NCBI RefSeq assembly: GCF_021134715.1 | Contig: NC_060022.1 | Span: 5,523,001 to 5,587,000 of the forward strand | DNA from: Daphnia pulex | Taxonomy: Eukaryota > Arthropoda > Branchiopoda > Diplostraca > Daphniidae | DNA length: 64,000 bases | Direction: 5' to 3' | In this document: one piece after another, positions 11,716-22,056 of the stretch | How the letters are laid out: each line of letters begins with the position of its first letter | Numbering within the stretch: the stretch's first letter is position 1 | Notes under the pieces: model-generated | Databases searched by the model: none | Told to the model about the DNA's origin: nothing | The model's input: the letters and a program-made list of their open reading frames with translations, nothing else | Program-made: the position numbers and the translations under genes

Positions 11716-12110
11716 GCATCCACTACCCAATGAAACAAAAAGCCATGGTTTATTTTTTGTGGAAATCTGCATCAGTCAAGTTACAAATTTTTCTAATTCA
11801 ACAACTCGCGTAGAATTTTGCATCTAGTCTATTAGTGCAAATCGCGATTCCATGTGTTTGGTAGTTAAGAAAATGGTTTTTTAAAAAACAAACAATGGGG
11901 TGTTCTGAGTAGCCCAAAAACTCACCATTGTTTGTTTTTTAAACAACCATCTTCTTATCTACCACTACCAAACACAAAGGATCGCTATTTGCACCAGTAG
12001 ACTAGATGCAAAATTCGACAGAAGTTGTTGAGTTTGAAAAATTTGTAACTTGACTGACGCAGATTTCCGCAAAACTAAACATCGCTTTTTGTCTCATTGC
12101 CGCAGCGGTG
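11716..12110. repeat. Inner foldback: ~190-base imperfect inverted repeat within the loop
   Basis: Sequence from about 11716 to 11898 pairs with about 11928-12110. For example TTTTGCATCTAGTCTA (near 11816) matches TAGACTAGATGCAAAA (near 11998), and GTCAAGTTACAAATTTTTC matches GAAAAATTTGTAACTTGAC. The short centre includes TTTTTTAAAAAACAAACAATG paired with CATTGTTTGTTTTTTAAA. Roughly 85% of positions pair by eye. It is asymmetrically placed, next to the left arm of the large repeat, and may be a separate foldback MITE or the footprint of a nested insertion. Confidence 0.8.
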
Positions 12111-13426
12111 GTGGCGGGTTGCGTTTAAACTCGTGCAGAAGAAAAATGTTTTGAACCGGACGCTCTGTTTATTGAATTTTTTGTACGTTAAAAAAAAAAT
12201 AATTTTTTTTTAAATTTTGATGTATTAAATTTTTTATTTATTACAGACATAGGGTTTATCATTGGTTTATGTGGTTTAGGTTATAAATTTTAGGGTTGGT
12301 AGGTGTATGATTGTGAGGTCTGAAGAATTGGAAGGTATAAGTTTGTGGGGTTTGGAGATTAATTGGTAGGGATATGTTTGTAGGGTTATTAATTAACTGT
12401 TTTTTATCCAAACTTGAAATATTCCCCCATCAACATCCTCCACTTTCCTCTCCCAATCCCGAACACATGTTTATATTATTTGTTTGACATAAACATCCCC
12501 ATATTTCTTTTTGTTGCTTCCCGACTTATAAACGGTAAACTGCATAGTCACGATGACAATTTAACAAAATAATGATGTAACTACGGTAACATGACACCAG
12601 CACCAAGGAACGGCCAGTTTAATTTGATGCAGAAAGATCTATCACCAGCATAGGCTGCAACATCGTACCACAGCGGACAGCAACTACTCGAACATACACG
12701 ATAAACCTGTAACCGAAATTAAATGAATTAAATGCTGTCTGAAAAGACAAATTAATGACACTTTATTTGGTTTTAGTTAAACCAAATATTCTGAAAACAA
12801 TATCTGATAGCTATTGTTGAAACAAAAACAAAATGTGTGATTTAAACTACAACAAAGAAGAAAGAGAAGCTAAGACTTTAACTGATGTTAATCCTGCTTT
12901 AAAAAAATCAATTACTATCATAAGCAGTAAATTCTCATGCGATAATAACAAAAATGACACAATAATAGCTAAACTATGAAACCACTCAGTGTCAGTTATA
13001 GCAATCTTTTTGAATCAGCCAGACAATTAGAAAGTTGATTGAAATAATTACTTTAGTTGTTCATGTTTCTTCATTTGACGAAACAAACAGCAGTACAGGT
13101 AACAAGAGGAACGCCTTTACAAGCTAGCTGCATCAAATCCATGTGTTGGGTAGCAACGACGAAGCTCAGACTTTACAAGACTGTTTATAAAAAAAAAAAA
13201 AAACAATTACTATCAAGGGCACAGCGTCTCAAATGACAAAAACAAAAATGACAAAAGTTAAAGTTAACTACACAATCCTTTGGAATAAATGTTGCAAAGG
13301 ATCCTACAGCTAGCAAGCTTTTCCAAGGTAGATGCTATGACTCTACAACAGGCAAGTTAAGACATAGTCGCCAAATAACTAACTAAGTCTCAAAGTTAGA
13401 AAGTTGAACATATTTACCTGATGGTT
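12111..13426. other. Loop of the large inverted repeat, non-coding
   Basis: No plausible ORF. From about 12260 to 12410 one strand is G/T-rich (repeated GGTTTAGG, GTAGGG and TTGTGGGG words). The remainder is AT-rich with homopolymer A runs near 13190. Nothing here resembles a transposase, integrase or RNA gene. Confidence 0.6.
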
Positions 13427-15110
13427 TGAACTCGCACATGCAATTGTAGGTTTTGTCTACGGCCCCCAGAGATAGTATCTGGACCGAGTAGAAGAGAGAA
13501 GTACGAGGCCAGTTTTACTGGGGAGATGTAGTCATACTAGGCTTCCGGGTTAGACTCATCATGACCCTCCAAAAGTTTTCATCGGATCATGCGCCTTCCA
13601 AGTCCCCGTTCGACCAGAGCCCTCCCCTCCTCCTGGTTTCACAGCGGGTGAGTGACCACCGGCGAGCGTTGGTTAGTGGTCAATTAGGGAAACGGGGCCA
13701 CAGAAATGAAGGGAGCCCAGATATGCACTTGTAATTTAGCTAACTACACAATTTATAAGTCTTGAGTTACAGCATTCTATTGTTGATTTTCACCAGTGGA
13801 TAAAGTCCATGACAAGTATCAAAGGATTGCTAGTAGGATTACCCTGTAAGCAGAATGAACATTTTTTGGATGACAATAATTTTCAAACAAAATTGCAGCA
13901 ATAACAGAAAGCTATACCTCAAATGAAGAGGGCCCTTGTAAGGAAGTAAAAAGGGAGATTCAAGGGTAGCAGCCAATGGTTAGCAAACAAGGAACCTTGC
14001 TGTCTGTATAGTCATTGTCCTTTTTTTTTTTGAAAGGACGTGACTTCTCATAAAGTCTGCCATGCCAATTTAGAAATGTGTAATTAGACGAACCTGTAAA
14101 AAAAAATAAACAATAAGTCACCTTGTTTATCATTTGTGTGTCATCAATGTGCTTGATGTCTATAATTTAAAAGAACAATTATACAACAGTTTACAGTATA
14201 GGCTAAACTTGAAATTGTCTCTTAAACATTAAATGGACGTAAGTGGAGATCAATATTTTAAATACATTATAGACTACAACAAAGAAAGTTCATTGACATT
14301 ACAACCGAACTTACACATGAAACCATCGATCAGCTATCCAAGGTTCCCAAAAGAAGTAGGAATGAGAGATTAGTTAATGCTGGATTGGTTATCTAGCAAG
14401 TCCAATACAAACAGCCGATAATGATGAATCCTAATAAAAGATGAGAAGAATTATGTTTCAACAAAATAAATCTAGTGTTGGTTGTTACCTGTATCATTTT
14501 CATGGCACATTCAGTAAAATACAATTAATGATTTTGAACAAAATAGTTGACGGTAGGCTGCACGACCCTTTCACGTTTCCTTCTGTAAGTTGATGAGAAA
14601 AAACATTGAGGTTATTGAACATACACACGGAATAAGAACACACCAACGACAATTTACATACGTAATCACTCGAATTTAACTAAGAATTCATTGGTAATTT
14701 TCGAAGAAAAGATAGCTTAACTGTTGACAGCAAATCGCCATAAGCCCATAGGCCCATAACTGACACAATCAAAACGCCATCTATTTGACACGTCTCAAAA
14801 CTCAGTATTTGCAGAACTCTGGTCTTAAGACACTCACAAAACTTGAAAAGCCCATTTTTGTTTGCTAAAACCTAGCATTCTATCCTTAGAACTGGACAGA
14901 GAACAAAGCTCACTTGCTAGTTTCATGCTAATTTTCCGGAAGTATACCGGAAGTAAGCGATAGAGCCTTAACCATTATCGCTATCTTATACCTGAATCTT
15001 TAATCTTAATCTAATTTTACCACTGAACCTCTCTTTATGACTATATGCTGAACTTACGTCAGGCCGCTAGGTGCTGTAGACTAACGTTGCGCTATCCTAT
15101 ATTGGGGTTG

Positions 15111-15435
15111 CTGACAGTAGAACTCCAAAAACAGAAGAACTCCACCGACAATAGAACCCCAATATTTTAATTAATTTTTAAAAATTTCTTTGGATGCGAC
15201 AGTAGAACTCCAGCGACAGTAGAAAACTAGAAATCCAAAGACATAAGAATTCTTTTTTTGAAATATTATAAAATTCCCGACAATAGAACTCCGGTACCTG
15301 ACAGTAGAACTCCACTACGCGACAATATAACTCCAGTAAATTCTTCAATTATTTTTTTCTTTAAATATTTTAAATGCCCGACAATAGAACTCCAACGATT
15401 TCAAAACTATTTTCATGCCCGACAGTAGAACTCCA
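15111..15435 (-). repeat. Mirror cluster of the ~16-bp motifs, right arm
   Basis: Reads as the reverse complement of the left cluster (CAGTAGAACTCC and close variants), with the same number, order, spacers and variant bases. The perfect copying of even the variants shows that the two arms are recent copies or are being homogenised. Confidence 0.85.
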
Positions 15436-15904
15436 TTGAATTGATTTCTGTTCAGGAAAATTCTCGATGTTGGACGGTTTTTGCCAGGTGGCTATTATAG
15501 CCGGCATTACTATAGACTACCTTTGGCAAATTTCAATCAAAACAGGGAGAGAACTGCATTATTCGTTATTTTTAAATTTTCAGGGATGGTTTAGTTTTTA
15601 GAAGAGGGTTGGATGGGAATGGGCTCTCAAATAAAATAAAATTGAAAATGCTAATATTTTTCTGATTTAGTCTGCAACTGCAATTTTGACAGTAACCCTT
15701 CGGGTATTCTGGTAATTAAGTTTTTGTTTGGTCAAAACCTATTTTTAAAAAAATCTGCAGTTAATATTTCATTTTAAATATTTACGCTAAGTTAACGTAA
15801 GCTACTAACAGTGTTAATGCCTTTATTGTTCATGGTAACGGGAAAAGAAAACACTCCTAAAGTAAAAGGAATGAACATCAATAACTTCACCAATCATCAG
15901 AACG

Positions 15905-17616
15905 TCACAATATTTGAATTGGGAAGTCTGGACTTCGAGCAGCTCCGGCAGGTGGACTGAGAAGGCTCAAGGAATTCCATGTTCGACTCATGCAATTATT
16001 GCTGCTATGAGCCTGACCACTGGCTAGAGTGAACCAGAGTGTCTCGTCCATGCGGAACTGTGGTGAATTAGCCATCATGGTATCGGCGACTGAAAGGGCG
16101 GCACTGACTTGTGCGTAGTACGGGTCTTCTTCCAATTCTCCAACGTCCATGTAGATCCGTTGAGGAGCCCTCGATCCTAGGTTCGTCTCTTTGATTGTAT
16201 GGTTCAAAAAATAGAACCCGTTGTCAACGTTGATTTCAGTTGGCCACCAAAACGACGAGCTCTTACACCATCCCTATTGATCCGTGCCAAGAAAAACGTA
16301 ATTACAGTGATATTGTAACTTTTTTATAAGCAGAAAAACATAAAATATATTTGTAATACTGACCATTCCAAATGTATTGGGCCGTGTCCAAATAGCGTGA
16401 CAAGCTAACAGTCCACCCAAAGAGCATCCGCCAATACCCAAGTCATCGCGAAAGATGCGAAGTCGATCATTGGTTAACAGTTGAATGGCAGGTAAAACTT
16501 CGTTTACCATGTAGTTGACGTAGTCATCTCCTAGCCCGCCAATTTCGACTGGATAACCACAGCCATCTCGAAAATACTCCATGTATTCTCTACCGGACAC
16601 GTTCGGCGGAATGCAACCAGCACAATTGTCAGACCAATCACCGTTATAACAGTAATACTGAATGCCTGGCGTAGGTGTTAAAAATGCCACTCGGCCATCA
16701 GATACATTTGGCAAAGAGTAGTCATTGGAACCGATCAAAACTACTTCCTCCGCAACGGCTTTCTCAGCAAAAATTTCATCAAACGAAAAACGATACAGTT
16801 CCATGTAAACCGGACTCAGGTCGGGTACAAGGAACGTCTTGTAAGTCTTGTACGAATTTTCACTGTAACTCGGGGGCAAGTAGTATCCCCAGATTCGATT
16901 GTCGATTACCGCGCTGATTAAAGATTTGACCGAGGTAGCACGTACGGATCCCTGTCTGCTGAAGAAATATGGATATGAGATATGTTCCCGGATCGGGAAG
17001 TTGGCTTCGAGCTTTGAAATGTGAACGGCTGTTCCGTGATTAGGTCCAACCATGTCGGTCCTGTTACTCGTCAGGATCCGATACTCAAGTCGACCGTTGA
17101 CTGGTAGGGTGTTGTTGTGGATGCATTCTGCGCAGGCATATCCGTCGAGAAATCCAGAGAATTTCAAGTCGATCGACCAAGTGTCAATAGACCCTGGTCT
17201 CTCCAATAGTTTTAGATCGTCCCATGCTAATCCCAGTCCATTGCCAATTATGTATAAATCGGTAGACAGCGAGCGATTCTGCAAACAAAAGCGTCGTTAA
17301 TAAATACTGATGGATTTTAAACAATTGGTATGTGAAACTTTGAAGCATGTACTTACTATCAACTCTGATTCGGGATATCGGACGACAATTCTAAGCGTCA
17401 GGTTAGATCGAATATAAGACCTTTCGACCTGACCCTCAACACAGCGATGCCCCGTCGAATAGAAACAAGCGACAATAACTACCGCAATCGCCTTCACAAC
17501 CTAACATACGTCAAATTAGGATGTGTCAGGATTAAGCACAGAATTATTCAGACTATTTAAAAAAAAAATAAGAAAAGATACAGTAGTAAAGGACTGTTTA
17601 CCAGTTTAATTTCCAT
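15905..17616 (-). CDS. Secreted alpha/beta-hydrolase esterase (PF00756-like, esterase D/enterochelin-esterase fold)
   Basis: Four exons, 17616-17602, 17500-17357, 17278-16364 and 16273-15905, join in phase 0 throughout to 480 residues. Exon 1 plus the start of exon 2 encode a signal peptide (MEIKLVVKAIAVVIVACFYS). The N-terminal about 160 residues look like a beta-sandwich domain (WSIDLKFSG, NGRLEYRIL), as precedes the catalytic domain in enterochelin-esterase-like proteins. The catalytic domain has VLIGSNDY, GDDYVNYMVNEVLPAI and the nucleophile elbow GGCSLGGLL (Ser). YMDVGELEEDP and SGQAHSSNNCMSRTW carry candidate Asp/Glu and His of the triad. Several N-X-S/T sequons and many Cys fit secretion. 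The substrate is unknown. The transcript ends beside the large inverted repeat and has a TATA box upstream. Confidence 0.8.
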
Positions 17617-17692
17617 GGTCGAGAACGGAGAAGTAATGAGTAGACAGGATCACACAGCGATCTTGATTGATTTCCCTAGTTAATGTTTCAAT

Positions 17693-17700
17693 CTTTTATA
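17693..17700 (-). promoter_or_regulatory. TATA box of the esterase gene
   Basis: TATAAAAG on the minus strand, about 77 bases upstream of the ATG at 17616. That leaves room for a transcription start near 17660-17670 and a short 5'UTR. A TATA box fits a regulated, tissue-restricted gene, in contrast to the TATA-less divergent housekeeping pairs. Confidence 0.6.
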
Positions 17701-18816
17701 GAGACGGAACTCTGCCGATAACCTTCCATTATTGATAACCACTGTCGCACCAGAGCAAGTATCTGAAATAGTAGTGTTAGTCCTATTGAACTATCTATGA
17801 ACGATGATTCATCTCAACCTACGATTTTTTAAAAAGATTGACATGTTGACACAAAGGAAATCGACTGAAATGTTGAAATATTGGGACCTGTAGCGCAACA
17901 ACGTTTTATCAACTTCCCTAGACAGTAGACACATTATGCAAGGTGATCAACGGAGTTGTACACCAGTGCATCTTGATCAGCTACTATAGAAACCATTCTT
18001 AAATAGTCTTTGGGTTGATCTGGGCGGACAAAACATAAGATATTGAAAAAAAAATTTCCTGCAACAGAAAATAACGGAAAATAACAACTGCGATTTTATA
18101 TCCTTCACAATTCACTGATCTTAAAAATAAAATGAATCTGTTAGCCTTTCGTTTGAAATTTCTTATAAAAAACCTATAAGTTGAAAAGTGATTAGACTAA
18201 TTACCAAATAAAAAAATTGCGAAGTAAATGGTTAACTCAACCAGGATGGCAATGTAAACACAAAGATGCAGCACGCATGACCACGTTCCATTCAAAAACA
18301 AAATGTGATACAGTACCCTTTCAATGATTTCTTTTGAAATCATTATTTCGTAATCAGATTACTCGCATGGCCAACCCTACCTATAAGCCATTTATGCATT
18401 ATTTCATGGAAAAAATACGGTAAAAAGGAATGTTCAATTAATCTTGTTCTTTTAATTAATCTTGTTAAGGGAGCATGTTCTATTTCCAGCCGTCCATCAC
18501 GAGGTACTATTCGCACTCGCCGTGAAAGAGGCTTACACACACATACATACACTTGCATATTTACCTTCTTAGACGCATGGATTCCTGCATGTGTGCTATT
18601 TTAAGCAGAAGCACATCAACCGATTTACCGCCGAATGTAAGCGCACTGTATAGTCACTGTAGCAATGGGTTCAATCTAATCACATTTCGAGAGCTAAGAC
18701 TAGCTAACGCGATTATGACAGTCAGTCTTGATTCCAAAAAGATTTCTGGTGGAATTCCAAACAGGATATATTCGACGTCAAGGGAGTAGGGAAAAAGAAT
18801 AATCAACGTCAATTAT
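17701..18816. other. Intergenic spacer, esterase 5' flank to UTP14 3' end
   Basis: About 1.1 kb of AT-rich DNA. Open frames at 18343-18558 and 18553-18789 have no domain character. An AATTAATCTTGTT direct repeat lies at about 18436-18467. Otherwise I see nothing definable. Confidence 0.5.
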
Positions 18817-21505
18817 TTATTTCTTTAATGATTTGGCTGCAGGCTTGTCAGTTATCTTCCATTCGTTTTTCCGCACTTTGCGCTTGTTAGGTGGAGTGGC
18901 GGTCAACTCAGATCTTTTTCTTTTCTTATCTTTAACCTGCGATGATTTCTTCACATTTTCAAGTTCCATTTTATCGGCTGATTCTTTGTTTCGATTGGTC
19001 GTCGAGATGAGGACCTCGTCGGTCATGGGAGCAATTACAGTACCAATTTTGGTTCTGACCTTAGGCGCTGCCAATTTACGAACGGCAGTTTCGGGAATAA
19101 ATGTCGATGTCACCGGCGCTCGAATAGTGGTTTCAAAGGCAGCAGCAGAGCGGAACGGGAAAGGCAAGTCATCAACCTGAGATTAAACAAAAGTTAGGTT
19201 ATATTCAAATGATTCAACATTCAACCGAAGCGATTACCTGTTGACGACGCATGTTAGTATTCTTATCCTCGTTGATGATAAGATTTCCCTGATTTTCATC
19301 TCTTCGTTTAGGGGCGGGTGGGGCTTTGATGATAAATTGCCTCCTCTTACGTTTGGAGATTTTTACACCAGAACCACCCCATTCTCCCCATCCAGGTAAA
19401 GTCAAATCAATATCTTTAGGAGCGGATGCACTAACAACTCGTTTTTTCTCCTCCTTGAACTGTTCGATCACATCATCATCAGCAAATGCTTCCGCCAACG
19501 TCATCCGTCGTTGTTCTTCTTCGTCTTCTTCTTCATTTCCTTCTTCTGTCACAGGAACTGAGGAGTTTATTATTGTGGTGTCTGGCATCGAAATAAACTT
19601 GAATGGATCAATGTCTGTGACCAATTTCGTTTTATTTTTAGTTGTTTCGGAGACTTTTTCTTCTATCGGTATGCTTTTTGTTTTCTTCGGCCGATGGATT
19701 TGGTCGATTTCGATGTCTTCATCCCGTTGTTCGAAATCTTCCATTGTGCTTTTTCGAACTAAACCTTCGTTCAGTTCTTCTGAAAACTCTTCCTGCATTT
19801 CTGGAGACTCTGAAGTGATGCTCTCATTGTCATCCGATGCAGATAAGTCACTAACATTGACTTCACGATCAACTGATTGTTTCTTCTTTTTTGGCTTGCT
19901 TTTAGCTTTGATGGGGATTTCGTTTATAATTTTCTTTATCTCTTTATTCTTGTTGACGGTGTCCCAGAGTTTTCGATATCCTGAAGTGATCTCTGAAGTC
20001 GGATGAGCTGATTCTGTGCCGCCTAACCACGGGTTGTCGCTTTTTTCCAGAGGAATCGGAGGAATATCTTCATCAGATTCATCGTCTGATTTTTTTACTT
20101 TCCTTGTCACTTCCTTGCCAATACGCAGTTGATCTGCCAATGATTCTCTTGCCTACGTCGTAAAATATATATGCTATTAAAACTTGTGAAAAAAAAAAAT
20201 TAAATTACAAAAACTTGATTACATTTTCGTCGTATTTTGAACGAATGGCTTGCAATTTGGCCCACTTGCCGGCGCCTTTGTGCTTTAATGTCATACGCTC
20301 CTCGATTCTCTTTTTATCCAACTGCTCGAGTTTTTCTAATGCCTTCTCGGGATCATTTTCTTTAAGAGCCTCAAATTCTTTGACGTGATTTTTCATTTTC
20401 TCTCTCTTAAGCAGCCGATGATACCTAAAGATGATTTTTTTTACATAAAGCGTGAATGAAACATATGAAATGATTAGAAATGAAAACAGTAATTACGTAC
20501 GTTTTGCTCTTGATTTTATTTTGCCGTCTAGCTTTTGCTTCTTGATATGACTGAAGAGCTCTGCTTTTGGCCAGTTCTTTACGTCTCTCTAAAGCTTCTT
20601 TCAGAGACATAGAAGTTAATGCCTCTTGCTCAGCAGGGGTAAGTTCCTAAACATATACAAATAATATGATTAGAAAATTTGAAACATACTTTCCTGGAAT
20701 TTCTTTACCTGATCTTCAGCTTGAACATTTTTGTTTCCTCGTAAAAGCTCGCTAATTTGTTGTTCCAAAGGAGTTTTGGGCTAGCAAAAGAACATCAAAT
20801 TTTGTGTTGAGTCATTTGACTCAACTAAAAACTTTGAAGAAGATACCTTGAATTTTGATGTAAACTCCTTTGAGGAACACATTTTTAAAGAGGGTTGGTT
20901 CAAAGGAAAAATCAGTTGTTCAGCATTTCGATTCCCTTTCACAGTGTCATCCCATCTTGATATTTCATCTTTAACTTTTTCATAGCCAGCTGCACGCTCA
21001 ACCTAGTGTTAGATGAGAAAAAAAATTTGAAATAAATCTCAGTACATTGTTGGCAACGGTTCTGTTTGTGCAAACCCTTAATGCTTGAGGTTTTTCTAGA
21101 GGGACTTTTAGAGTTTGGGTTCTTGATTTTGCTTGCTTGACAGTTTTTGAAAGTGCTCCCAAACGAGTTTTCTTTGCAATAACACTAAGTAAATCATCAA
21201 CTTGAATTTTTTTAGCCTTCGAGTCTCCATCCCCAGTACCAATTTGAACTAAAGCATGTTCATTGATTTTAGAAACTGGTTCAGTTCTCTGGGTTATTTT
21301 CATCCTGTAAAACAACATTTTGGGTTAAAAAGTTGTGGCTTGATAATAAGAGTTATACTTGCTTCTTATTTCTTCCTAGTTTCGATATGGCATTAAGCAA
21401 CTTTTCGTGTTTCTGTTCATCGTCTCCATCGTTACTCGCAGTTTCATCGATGTCGAGAAACTCTTGCTTTTCTTCAGCAGGTTGAAGGGTTTTCAATTTA
21501 GACAT
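18817..21505 (-). CDS. UTP14: U3 small nucleolar RNA-associated protein 14 (UTP14)
   Basis: Nucleolar component of the small-subunit processome needed for 18S rRNA maturation; UTP14 activates the helicase Dhr1/DHX37. About nine exons run from the ATG at 21505 to the stop at 18817. Family blocks appear in order: KHEKLLNAISKLGRNKK, RTPLEQ-like KPKTPLEQQISELLRGN, MSLKEALERRKELAKSRALQSY, KARRQNKIKSK, YHRLLKREK, LEQLDKKRIEERMTLKHK and GKWAKLQAIRSKYD. The C-terminal half has acidic low-complexity sequence, then LAEAFADDDVIEQFKEEK, DLTLPGWGEWGGSGVK and LPFPFRSAAAFETTIRAPV near the end. The protein finishes with a Lys/Arg-rich tail typical of a nucleolar protein. The first intron only works as a GC-AG intron. 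It is divergent with the USP16/45 gene. Confidence 0.93.
21305..21362 (-). other. GC-AG intron (first intron of UTP14)
   Basis: Exon 1 is in phase 0 up to its only GT (CAA|GTATAA), but exon 2 after its only acceptor (TTTTACAG|G) is open in the UTP14 frame only if exon 1 ends two bases into a codon. A GC donor, AAGAA|GCAAGT, restores the frame as ...GRNKK-MKITQRTE. GCAAGT is the typical donor string of the rare GC-AG introns. Intron 21362-21305, 58 bases. Confidence 0.75.
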
Positions 21506-22056
21506 GTTTCCGAATGTTAAATTAACTTGTTAAATTCTTTACACTTCTAAAATAGGCTGAAGCCGGTTGGCATGCACACGGTAAGTATCTGACAGAACAC
21601 GTGCTTACAAACTAAAGCAAAATGATACAGGAAATAATTTGTCTGCTAGTGCTACACCAGCGATGTTACAGTAAACAGGGCTAATCGGTAAACGTTGGCA
21701 GGTAATAGCCACCTAGCGAATTATTGCGATACCATAATATATGAAAACAAAAATTTCTGCCGTAGAAAAATTGTAAAACAAAAACTCAAATAAATATTTA
21801 ACTTGAATTAATTTTCACCAAGTTTTAACCTCTTTGGAGAAATATTACAACAGAATATTTGGGAACTGAGCCAAGAAACATTCCTTCTAACCCAACCGAC
21901 AGGGGCGCATATTGCTTTTTCACTGTCTGCTCGTAGACGTCATATCTTCACTGCTAGGTTGGGAAAATCTCTTCGCGCACGGGATTTATGGAATACAGGA
22001 CTAGGGTAAATGAATGACTGTTACTGTGTTTAATCTACATACAGACGGCCTTGGTC
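21506..22056. promoter_or_regulatory. Shared divergent promoter region, UTP14 / USP16-45
   Basis: 551 bases between divergent start codons. A donor-like GGGTAAAT at about 22004-22011 and an acceptor-like CATACAG at 22038-22044 suggest a spliced 5'UTR for the deubiquitinase. No zinc-finger coding exon is visible in this stretch. Confidence 0.45.

Larger units (their letters stand above)
9484..15667. repeat. 6.2 kb long inverted repeat (foldback locus), arms 9484-11713 and 13427-15667
   Basis: The reverse complement of 13427-15667 reads almost base for base as 9484-11713. Blocks I compared by eye between about 9525 and 11300 are identical over hundreds of bases. The outermost 45 bases have two mismatches, and the inner 400 bases of each arm (about 11300-11713 and 13427-13830) carry more differences. 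The loop is about 1.7 kb. No ORF in arms or loop resembles a transposase or any other protein. I find no convincing target-site duplication at 9484/15667. It sits 144 bases after the lectin stop and 237 bases after the esterase stop, so both genes transcribe toward it. It may be a non-autonomous foldback transposon with very long terminal repeats or an inverted segmental duplication. Confidence 0.92.

Noticed and set aside
11453-11813. Small frames at the inner end of the left arm
   Set aside because: Both strands are open by chance; counterparts in the right arm are interrupted, so there is no selection for protein.
9484-15667. Retroviral or Polinton-type element with long terminal repeats
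   Set aside because: The repeats are inverted rather than direct, and the loop has no polymerase, integrase or capsid frame.
19326-20006. 226-codon plus-strand frame
   Set aside because: Antisense shadow of the acidic and Ser-rich part of UTP14; low complexity only.
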